From contig JAGFJK010000300.1 of assembly GCA_024102795.1 (NCBI GenBank), positions 1-60,647 on the forward strand: 60,647 bases of DNA. The letters are read 5' to 3'. The stretch is from Pirellulaceae bacterium (GTDB taxonomy: Bacteria > Planctomycetota > Planctomycetia > Pirellulales > Pirellulaceae). Shown here in pieces: positions 37,601 to 43,694 of the stretch. A model generated the notes under the pieces. It saw only the letters and a list, made by a program, of their open reading frames with translations, ran no database searches and was not told the DNA's origin. Made by a program: the position numbers and the translations under genes. Positions within the stretch are counted from its first letter, which is position 1, and the number at the start of each line of letters is the position of its first letter.

Positions 37601-38960
37601 GCGATGGATGCCGGCGAGCCCACTTGCCGAGCTTCTCGGCGCTGCTGGCGGGCCGGGCGAGCACCGCCTTGCCATCCAGAAAACGCTGCAAGTCGTCGGC
37701 CAGGTCCTGGGCGCTGGCGTAACGCCGATCCGGTTGCTTCCGCAGGCACTTCAAGCAGATCGTTTCCAGGTCGCGAGGCAGAGCGGGCTGCAGCCTGCGC
37801 GGCGGAATCGGATCCTGCTCGCGCGCCTGCTGGATCGTGTCCAGGACCGTCGCGGCATGGAACGGCGGCCGCCCGACCAGGATGTCGTACAGCACGGCGC
37901 CCAGGGCGTACACGTCGCAGGCCGGCCCGACGTTGGTCGCGGAAATCTGCGTCTGTTCGGGAGCCATGTATCCGGGTGTTCCCAACGCCGCCCCGTCCTG
38001 CGTGTGGCGGACGTCGCTGTCGATCCGCTTGGCCAGCCCAAAGTCGGTGATCTTCGGCTCGTAGCGGCCCGCCTCGCGGCCCGCCCGCGGGTTTCTGGCA
38101 GATGAAGGGCCGAGCGGAATGGCCTCGCTGCGCGAGCTGGGTGCCAGCAGGATGTTGGCCGGTTTCAAGTCGCGGTGCACCACGCCCTGGCTGTGCGCGT
38201 AATGCACGGCCCGCGCCAGGCACTCGACCAGGCGAGCGGACGCGGTTGGGTCGAGCGGCCGTTGGCGCACGAAGTCCGCCAGGCTGCCGCCCGACACGAA
38301 CTCCATCGAGTAGTGCAGCATTCCGTGCTGCTCGCCCACGTCGTAGATCTGCACGATGTGCGGATGCTGCAGGCGAGCGACCGCTTCCACTTCCACTTGA
38401 AAACGCTGGGCCGCCCGCGGTTCCAGGCCGGCATACGCATGGACCGTCTTGACCGCCACGACACGGTCCAGGCCGATCTGCCGGGCGCGGTACACGATGC
38501 CCATCCCGCCTCGGCCAATCTCTTCCAGCAACTGGCAGTTGCCGACGCGCCGCGGCTCGACGCCAGGTGCCGCTCCGCCGTCGCCCGTCGCGCCGCCTTC
38601 CAGCGGCTGGCCCGCTTCGGGCGACAACCTGGATCGCGAGTCGCCGCTCGCCGCTGCCGGCAGGTGCTCGTCGCTCAAGTACTCGTGTACCTGGAACAGT
38701 TCCCGCAGATCCCGTTCCCACTGCGGAAACCTCGCCAGCCAGCGCTCGACCGGCACCTCCTCGCCCTGCTCCAACCGCAGGACGTACTCGGTGTAGATCA
38801 GTTCCAGGATCGCGTCCCGCTCAGCGAGCAGGTCGGGGAACCGTGCCAGGACAACTTCCGTGGCGTGGAGTTCCCCCGATCGCACCGTTTGCTCCAGGTG
38901 CACGGCGGCCAGCCGCAACCGTTCGTCCACCGAACTGCTGTCCCGCTGGTCGACCGACAC
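34623..38960 (-). CDS. Membrane Ser/Thr protein kinase with WD40 repeats
   Basis: 1445 residues from a GTG at 38960 with GGGGAA upstream. Order: N-terminal helical region (1-135); kinase domain about 138-430 with GRGGMGIVYRA, VAVKTV (K171), HRDLKPANILL (D264), ITDFGLAKRI (D306) and GTPGYMAPEQ; one transmembrane helix at about 452-470 (PSLAALFLAVALGMIGIAW); a coiled-coil-like segment; about 13-14 WD40 repeats (roughly 560-1235), enough for two seven-bladed propellers; and a C-terminal helical/TPR-like region (about 1270-1445). All catalytic residues are present. The kinase lies in the cytoplasm and the propellers beyond the membrane segment. It is divergent from an ECF sigma factor, a linkage known in planctomycetes, so it may control that factor. 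Confidence 0.95.
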   Translation of the reverse strand: MSVDQRDSSSVDERLRLAAVHLEQTVRSGELHATEVVLARFPDLLAERDAILELIYTEYVLRLEQGEEVPVERWLARFPQWERDLRELFQVHEYLSDEHLPAAASGDSRSRLSPEAGQPLEGGATGDGGAAPGVEPRRVGNCQLLEEIGRGGMGIVYRARQIGLDRVVAVKTVHAYAGLEPRAAQRFQVEVEAVARLQHPHIVQIYDVGEQHGMLHYSMEFVSGGSLADFVRQRPLDPTASARLVECLARAVHYAHSQGVVHRDLKPANILLAPSSRSEAIPLGPSSARNPRAGREAGRYEPKITDFGLAKRIDSDVRHTQDGAALGTPGYMAPEQTQISATNVGPACDVYALGAVLYDILVGRPPFHAATVLDTIQQAREQDPIPPRRLQPALPRDLETICLKCLRKQPDRRYASAQDLADDLQRFLDGKAVLARPASSAEKLGKWARRHPSLAALFLAVALGMIGIAWQWARADAHRAAAVREAQAAQRARAAEYDERQRAALVQYAHDIELAHHEYQANNTARALQLLNSCPKELRHWEWHYVLGQCQQARWTLPRLELNVSDLAWSPDGGRLAVVSGAWGVNEPGRLEVWGIKSARLMFAAAGHPSGILNVCFSPDGSRLATAGTTWHNTSGHSGVRVWDAETGRELLAMAEANAFSVRFNPSGTLLAVGRPNGQITLHDSHTGQARGVLRGHTSFASELAFHPDGNRLASAGRDGTLRLWDLDSRQQLALIEGLSDVRRVMFLAGGRELAAGTFTGLVKRYRHTERGLEELSRFTCRDVLGALRGSPDSQLLAVAVRNEAVELCEAASGRPVRTFHGHNGSFAGAEFSPNGQLLATGGVDGVVKVWDLVEPVQPRLVSLHPGPYIADWACDPNGGQIALAAGLNITRGSRDGDQTLRIWDTRTQRITHVMTGHQGWLTSVAFHPGGDLLASGSEDRTARLWNPATGELLRTLRGHADVVTGVAFAGSHVASASRDGTVRLWRSETGEQVHCLEHDGQAVEALAGRRDGLLASATADGRIWLWDTDTGRLLRCAAGPPERPVQIRFNPAGTILAVASRQATIKLWRVARLLAGRNSSVDDAAAAGPLRAEAGTVQTLTGHSDTVTSLDFSPDGKRLISTSNDRFVKLWDVASGQEVLSFPEHTEGEGRVLFSPDGRQLLRAANVTLTIWQAGEPAGGGVAASDVVSESQEDEPTAKQRLRDWHAGELRRAESQRNWFAIAHHLTHLHRAEPEDPFHLARRGVARAELDDWDQAAADWQWAAERVTTDADLLGLKYRLALLRLREQDLAGYQALCQELLSEHGATGDSRLANTVAWTCCLGPSAVDDPHRVVVVAERAVGETPVAERLSTLGAALYRAGRYTEALQTLGESIRLQRRGGWPQDLAFVALSHAALGDSQSAGEYRGRVESWLDQQRQLADRGSTTDPLYTWSTRLELQSLLRE

Positions 38961-39083
38961 GTCTGTTCCCCGCTGCGAACGATGGCCGACGATAGTGCGT
39001 CTGCAGCCGGATTATGCCATAATCGGCGTGAATCGTTACGCGGATTCCCTGGAATTCTCCTGACCGGGTGGGACGGGCGGCGG
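38961..39083. promoter_or_regulatory. Shared divergent promoter region, kinase and ECF sigma factor
   Basis: Only 123 bp separate the two divergent starts, so both promoters must lie here. It is less GC-rich (GGATTATGCCATAATCGGCG near 39011) and contains the small inverted repeat ATTATG-CCATAAT at about 39012-39024, a possible operator or -10 region. No promoter box is assigned. Confidence 0.5.
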
Positions 39084-39680
39084 ATGAGCGAAGAGACGGA
39101 CGACTTCGCGGCGCTGATGGCACGTGTGGCGGAGGGAGATCCGGCCGCCCAGGACCGCCTGTGCCGCCATTACGAAGCCAAGGTGCGGGTCGTGGCCCGC
39201 GTGCTGCTGGGACCGGCGCTGCGGCCGTATCTGGATTCGGTCGACCTGGTGCAGTCGGTGCACCGCAGCCTGTTGTTGGGATTGCGCGACGAGAAGTTCG
39301 ACATCTCCAGCCCCGAGAAGCTGGTGGCCCTGGCCAGCACCATCGTCCGCCGCAAGGTGGCCCGCAACTGGCGCAAACACCGCCGCCAGCAGCGGCTCGC
39401 CGGGCGGGAGAGCGACAGTGGCCTGCTGGTTGAGGAGCTACATGAACTATCGGTTCACGACTCCGATCCGGCGGCGGCGGCCCAGTATCGGGACCAGGTG
39501 GAGCGGTTGTGCCAGACGTTGAACGCCACCGAGCGGCGGATGCTGGCCATGCGGCTCGACGGCTACACCACGGCCGAGGTGGCTCAGGAACTGGGGCTGC
39601 ACCCGGTCGCGCTCCGCGTCCGCTGGACCCGCCTGCGGCAACGCCTGCAGGCCGCCGGCGTGCTGGGCGACTTGCTGTGA
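39084..39680 (+). CDS. ECF-type RNA polymerase sigma factor
   Basis: 198 residues from ATG 39084. Region 2 covers about 10-100 (ALMARVAEGDPAAQDRLCRHYEAKVRVVARVLLG...DSVDLVQSVHRSLLLGL...KLVALASTIVRRKVARNWRKHRR), and region 4 about 135-190 (LNATERRMLAMRLDGYTTAEVAQELGLHPVALRVRWTRLRQRL) with its helix-turn-helix. Like planctomycete ECF groups linked to Ser/Thr kinases, it has no neighbouring anti-sigma factor. Control may instead come from the divergent kinase, possibly through Ser/Thr residues in the inter-region linker (SVHDSDP). Target promoters are unknown. Confidence 0.93.
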   Translation: MSEETDDFAALMARVAEGDPAAQDRLCRHYEAKVRVVARVLLGPALRPYLDSVDLVQSVHRSLLLGLRDEKFDISSPEKLVALASTIVRRKVARNWRKHRRQQRLAGRESDSGLLVEELHELSVHDSDPAAAAQYRDQVERLCQTLNATERRMLAMRLDGYTTAEVAQELGLHPVALRVRWTRLRQRLQAAGVLGDLL

Positions 39681-39724
39681 ATCCGTTAGCGAAGAACTCA
39701 TGCTCGGCGCGGGTCTCCGACGCA

Positions 39725-39858
39725 TGCTCGGCGCGGGTCTCCGACCCCGCCGTCCGGCGGACCCGTAAGGGTCTCCCTGTGGGCGGCGGCAATTCGCGTG
39801 GCGCCCGGGGAGACCTGGCGGTCGGTACCAGTGCGGGGTCAGGAGACCCGCGCACAGC
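39725..39858. repeat. REPIN-like inverted pair, copy A (upstream of the transposase)
   Basis: The left end has the core GCGCGGGTCTCCGACCCCGC; the right end is its inverted counterpart (GCGGGGTCAGGAGACCCGCG). Inside, ACCCGTAAGGGTCTCC faces GGGAGACCTGGCGGTC, so the symmetry is nested. Single left-type cores also lie at 39701-39720 (partial) and 39874-39900. The right 51 bp are identical to those of copy B at 40780-40830. Confidence 0.85.
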
Positions 39859-40085
39859 GGCGTCTCCGACGCATGCTCGGCGTGGGTCTCCGACCCCGCC
39901 GTCCGGCGGGCCGGGGCACAGCATCCTCATCCAACCGGAGAATCTTTCCAAATTTCCGCGTTTCGAGTGCCAGCAGCTTGACACTGGGGAGGTGACAGTT
40001 TCTTGGGAGTTCCCTATAGGTTCTTGAGGGAGCAACCAGGCAAGTCGGCGCAGGTGTCGAAGCAACTTGAACGCGCGGAGGGACG

Positions 40086-40631
40086 ATGGAGCGGTACAGA
40101 ATTGTCCCGGATGGCTATATCTACTTTGTAACGTACACGATCGTCGACTGGTTGCCGGTGTTCCTATCGGAAGCGGTTTGCCGGATCGTGACCAACAGCT
40201 TGAACTACTGCCACGACAATAAGCAACTGCGCATCAACGCTTACGTGATCATGCCCACGCACCTGCATGCGATCGTTCTTGATGCCGCATGGAATTCGCA
40301 ACGTTTGGAGGCGACGCTGAACGACTTTCGCCGATTCACAGGCCGGTCGATTTGCGACTTTGTTGATCAACGATTCCCGATGGCCTTTCGGCGAGCCTTT
40401 CGTGACGCCGCGGGGCGCGATCGCCGTCGGCGCTGCTGGCGGGATGACCGGCACCCTGTGGTGATCGAATCCGAGTGGTTCTGGGAGCAGAAAGTACGCT
40501 ACATCCACGAAAATCCCTGCCGGAAGGGGCTGGTGCTGCGACCTGAGTTCTGGCGGTTTTCATCGGCGGCCTATTGGCTTTCTGACGGCTCCATCCCGAA
40601 CGATGTCAAGCTGACCGCACTCGAATGGTAG
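40086..40631 (+). CDS. REP-associated tyrosine transposase (RAYT; IS200/Y1-like)
   Basis: RAYTs are domesticated Y1 transposases that bind and cut REP hairpins and are linked to their spread. This 181-residue protein starts at ATG 40086 with GGAGGG just upstream. The HUH-type motif is MPTHLHAIV (H59, H61), and the probable catalytic Tyr is Y139 in VRYIHENPCRKGL, the typical RAYT C-terminal motif. It has no terminal IS ends. REP-like inverted repeats lie on both sides (39725-39900 and 40676-41053), the arrangement called a REPtron. It appears full length and intact. Confidence 0.9.
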   Translation: MERYRIVPDGYIYFVTYTIVDWLPVFLSEAVCRIVTNSLNYCHDNKQLRINAYVIMPTHLHAIVLDAAWNSQRLEATLNDFRRFTGRSICDFVDQRFPMAFRRAFRDAAGRDRRRRCWRDDRHPVVIESEWFWEQKVRYIHENPCRKGLVLRPEFWRFSSAAYWLSDGSIPNDVKLTALEW

Positions 40632-40675
40632 GCACGGCGCGGGTCTCCGACGTGCTCGGCGCGCTTGTGCTCTTG

Positions 40676-40830
40676 TGCTCGGCGCGGGTCTCCGACCCCG
40701 CCGACCCGCCAGGGTCTCCGGTCACGTGCTCGGCGCGGGTTCGCGTGGCGATTGATGCACCGCGGGTTGCCGCCGCGCCGGGAGACCTGGCGGTCGGTAC
40801 CAGTGCGGGGTCAGGAGACCCGCGCACAGC
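40676..40830. repeat. REPIN-like inverted pair, copy B
   Basis: Left core at 40676-40702, right core at 40803-40830. Internal arms GACCCGCCAGGGTCTCC and GGGAGACCTGGCGGTC are inverted copies of each other. It lies 45 bp after the RAYT stop codon. A further left core with a different tail is nested near 40727. Confidence 0.85.
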
Positions 40831-40834
40831 AGCT

Positions 40835-41053
40835 TGCTCGGCGCGGGTCTCCGACCCCGCCGAGGCGCCGACCCGCCAGGGTCTCCTGTTTGGCGGCGGG
40901 CGTTCGCGTGGCGTTCGAAGCAACACGGGTTCGCGTGGCGATTGATGCACCGCGGGGGGCCGCCGCGCCGGGAGACCTGGCGGTCAGGGCGAGTGCGGGG
41001 TCAGGAGACCCGCGCACAGCAGCGAGTGCGGGGTCGGGAGACCCGCGCACAGC
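40835..41053. repeat. REPIN-like inverted pair, copy C, with an extra right end
   Basis: Left core at 40835-40861; right cores at 40993-41020 and 41026-41053. The interior contains a duplicated TTCGCGTGGCG segment, two copies of which precede GATTGATGCACCGCGG-like sequence also present in copy B. The copy is longer (186 bp to the first right core) because of that duplication. Confidence 0.8.
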
Positions 41054-41062
41054 AGCGCTCGG

Positions 41063-41119
41063 CACGCGCTTGCCGTCGAGCAGCGTGAGCAAGGCCCGCT
41101 GGACAAACGATTGCAGTTC
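41063..41119 (-). pseudogene. Fragment resembling part of a methyltransferase C-terminal region
   Basis: On the minus strand this stretch reads ELQSFVQRALLTLLDGKRV, close to ELQRALLPLLDGTRD inside the adjacent methyltransferase gene (41288-41326). The DNA also matches (GCCGTCGAGCAGCG in both). It overlaps the end of the gene at 41118 in another frame and stops at the REPIN cluster. Probably a remnant of a paralogous gene or a partial duplication. Confidence 0.45.
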
Positions 41120-42698
41120 AGCCCACCAGCAGGGCGGCGCCGGCCAGCAGTTGCAGGACGGGTTCCAGGCGGGGAGCCAGCGTGGCGGGCCAGTCGGTTG
41201 CCGAGCCGCTGCCGCCGCTCCCGTCGAGCGGCAGTTTCTGCCGTCGCGCGGCGTCGATCCAGTCAACCAGCAGTTGGGCGTGGTCGCGAGTGCCGTCGAG
41301 CAGCGGTAACAGGGCCCGCTGCAGTTCGTCGGTCACCACGGGGCGCTGCAGCCGGTTGGTCAACCCCTCGCCCACCGCCGCCTGCAGGCGGACCAGCGGG
41401 CAGGCTTCCGGCCGCTGGCTGACTTCGGTCGTGAATTCCAACTGGCGAGGGAACAGCTCCAACGTCCCCAGCAAATACATCTTGGTCAGCGCGCGGCAGG
41501 TCTCGTCGCGGTCCGCGGCCAGCGTGTTCCGAGCGGCGGGAGATTCGGCCATCAGCCGTTCGGCCGCCAGCTCCAGCAGTTCCTGCAGGGCCAGCGGCCG
41601 GGGCCAGCGTTCGCTCAGCACCAGGCAGGCGGCCTTGGTCAACGGATGCGCCGAGGTGCCCTTCACGTCGCCGAACGACTGGAACTCCAGCGGTTCGCTG
41701 CTGCTCAGCGGTCGTCGGGGATGTGTGCAACGCAGGTCCGCGGCCAGAAACATCCCCGTCAGCTTGTCCGCCGTGACTCGCGAATCGGAGCGGGCCGAGG
41801 CGCGGCACAGCAGCGACTTGCGAAAGGACCGGTTCGTGAGAAAGTCCAGGTACTGCTGCTGGTCGACGGCGTCGCTGGACCACTGCACGATCCGCCGGTG
41901 CACGTCCTCGCTGACGGCCGGATCCTGCATCTTCGCCAGGTCCGTCTCGGCCAGATAGCGCAAGCCAAACCGGGCGGCATGTTCGGCGAACTCCCGGAAC
42001 AGAACCGGTTGCGTGTCGGCCGCCAGCAAGTCGTGGATCAGAAACGACCCGCCGCGCTGGGAGTCCAGCACGTATTTCTCAGTCTGCCGAAAGGCCTCGC
42101 GGTAGGCACCCAGCGCGCCGGGCAACGCCTCGCCAATCCACTGCGCCATCTCCCGGCTCCGCTCCACGCGGTCCGTCAATCCCTCGCAGTGCCGCGTGTG
42201 GAACTGCAGCAGCTCCCGCAGAGGCTCGCGCATGTGCCAGCCGGGGTAGGTGTTATAGCTGATCAGGGCGATGCCGCCGGGAGCCAGGTGCTGGCTGCAG
42301 ATTTCCATCAGCCGGTCGCGGGTCGCGGGCGGGACCCAACTGTAGACCCCGTGCGAGATGATGTAATCGAACTGCCCGCAGTCGGCCGGCAGATCGCACA
42401 GGTCCAGTTGCCGAGTCGTCAGGTGCGTCAGTCCCAGCTCGGACGCCCGCCGCTCGATCCGCTCAATCTGAGTCGCCGAAACATCCAGGGCCAGGATCTC
42501 GGCCTGCGGCAGGCTCAGGGCCATCGGGATGGTGCTCGTCCCGCTGCCGCAACCGATTTCCAGGATCCGGGCGGTGGCGGGATGCGCGGCGGGGGGATTC
42601 AGGCCCAGGACCCGGGCGACCGTGTACAGCCGGTCCGGATGGCTGGACGCGATCGGGTCGCTGCGATACTCCAGCAGGTCGTAGTTCGTGATCGTCAT
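41118..42698 (-). CDS. Class I methyltransferase with C-terminal regulatory domain (protein lysine methyltransferase-like)
   Basis: 526 residues from ATG 42698 (MTITNYDLLEYRSDP); the upstream extension is not conserved in character. The SAM-binding motif ILEIGCGSGTSTIPMAL is at about 44-60, followed by ILALDVSATQIERI, LDLCDLPADCGQFDYIISHGVYSWVP and LISYNTYPGWHMREPLRELLQFHTRH. The last is the signature of proteins pairing a methyltransferase with the methyltransferase regulatory domain (PF10119), as in rickettsial PKMT lysine methyltransferases. The C-terminal region (about 290-526) is a winged-helix-rich domain. The target protein is unknown. It is transcribed away from the giant surface gene. 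Confidence 0.85.
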   Translation of the reverse strand: MTITNYDLLEYRSDPIASSHPDRLYTVARVLGLNPPAAHPATARILEIGCGSGTSTIPMALSLPQAEILALDVSATQIERIERRASELGLTHLTTRQLDLCDLPADCGQFDYIISHGVYSWVPPATRDRLMEICSQHLAPGGIALISYNTYPGWHMREPLRELLQFHTRHCEGLTDRVERSREMAQWIGEALPGALGAYREAFRQTEKYVLDSQRGGSFLIHDLLAADTQPVLFREFAEHAARFGLRYLAETDLAKMQDPAVSEDVHRRIVQWSSDAVDQQQYLDFLTNRSFRKSLLCRASARSDSRVTADKLTGMFLAADLRCTHPRRPLSSSEPLEFQSFGDVKGTSAHPLTKAACLVLSERWPRPLALQELLELAAERLMAESPAARNTLAADRDETCRALTKMYLLGTLELFPRQLEFTTEVSQRPEACPLVRLQAAVGEGLTNRLQRPVVTDELQRALLPLLDGTRDHAQLLVDWIDAARRQKLPLDGSGGSGSATDWPATLAPRLEPVLQLLAGAALLVG

Positions 42699-43694
42699 GG
42701 TGCCTGGCAAACACAAATGCTGGCGGGCGGACTGGTGGCGGATCCACCTGGCTGAATTGAAGTCGTAGTTTAGCAAACGCTGCCCGTATCCGGCGCTCGC
42801 GACGCCTGCGAAAGCCTGTTTTTTCATGTGGCCCGTAAGCCGCGTGTTCCCGCAACTCGGACTCGTTTATCCAATCTCGCCGCACTGTTTTTTGTTCGCC
42901 GGGGCCGCTACAGGCTACTTGTCTTCTTGCTTGCCGGTTCCTAAAACAAAGTTGCAGTCCAACACCTGTGGTGCGGTGTTACTCACGCCCTGCTACCCCA
43001 AACCTCCCAGCCTATCCATTCAGGCAGTTAGGGTCCGTCCTCGATTCGTGGCAACAGTTTTTTTGTCGCAAACGAAGCGGACGGGAATAATTTCACCAGG
43101 AAGTACGAATCAATCGTTTAAAGGTGAAATGCATAGAGTACGGAGTTCAAAGTTCATTCGCAGAGCAATGCCCCGCTCGGCGGAATTGGTAAGACCCAGA
43201 CCCCTGCCCCAGAGGACACCCCAAGGAGGATTCTTTCGCGCTGTCAGGCTCGTTGTGAAGTTTTGGTGAGTGGGAAGTAAGCGCCTTTCCCGGAAGAAGC
43301 TCCGCCGAAACCGAGAGCCGTGGCACTCTGCAGTTAGCCAATTTGTCGATCGCCGCATCTCCGTCCCCTGCTCAGATTCCGCGGGCACTTCTGGCAAGTG
43401 CTCGATTCAGCCTGTGCGTCGTGCGAGTTGCGGTGACTGTCTGAGTGTACGCGCCCCTCGCTGCGCCGTCTTGACCGATCTGACGGCCGCCAACGAACTC
43501 TGACGCTGCCTTGCTGTCGTGTTCAGCGATTTGAATTTGCCCAGCGACGCCTCTGGTGTCTCAGGCCGAGACCCCGATCGTAGCCTGTCCAGGTTCGTCG
43601 GCTGTCTACACATCGTTCGGATTCGGGTGCGGACTGCAGCTCTTCATGACGCAAGTAGTCATGAATCGAGCGTTCTCTCAGAAGGATAAATCAC
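42699..43694. other. About 1 kb gene-free region before the giant surface gene
   Basis: I find no gene here; the short reading frames lack start signals and protein-like composition. The DNA is visibly less GC-rich than its surroundings. It must contain the promoters of the methyltransferase (minus) and the giant gene (plus). The only clear structure is the inverted repeat at 43643-43665. Confidence 0.55.
43643..43665. promoter_or_regulatory. Perfect 8-bp inverted repeat upstream of the giant gene
   Basis: TTCATGAC, 7 nt spacer, GTCATGAA; its right end is 29 nt before the GTG start. It could be an operator for a dimeric regulator or a 5'-UTR hairpin. Confidence 0.5.

Noticed and set aside
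39978..40017. TTGACA box upstream of the RAYT gene as a sigma-70 promoter
   Set aside because: No acceptable -10 hexamer occurs 16-18 nt downstream; the nearest TATA-like sequence (CTATAG) is about 30 nt away.
40606..41266. Frames encoding SARVSDPAD / GSPDPALVPTARSPGA-type peptides around the RAYT
   Set aside because: They arise from the REPIN repeats and have no independent gene signals.
43168..43200. tRNA-Leu-like stretch (GGCGGAATTGGTAAGA)
   Set aside because: It resembles a leucine tRNA D-arm, but no anticodon stem, T-arm (GTTCGANTCC) or acceptor pairing follows at the proper distance.
42826..43269. 147-codon plus-strand frame in the gene-free region
   Set aside because: No ribosome-binding site, no domain and atypical composition; it lies in AT-richer intergenic DNA.
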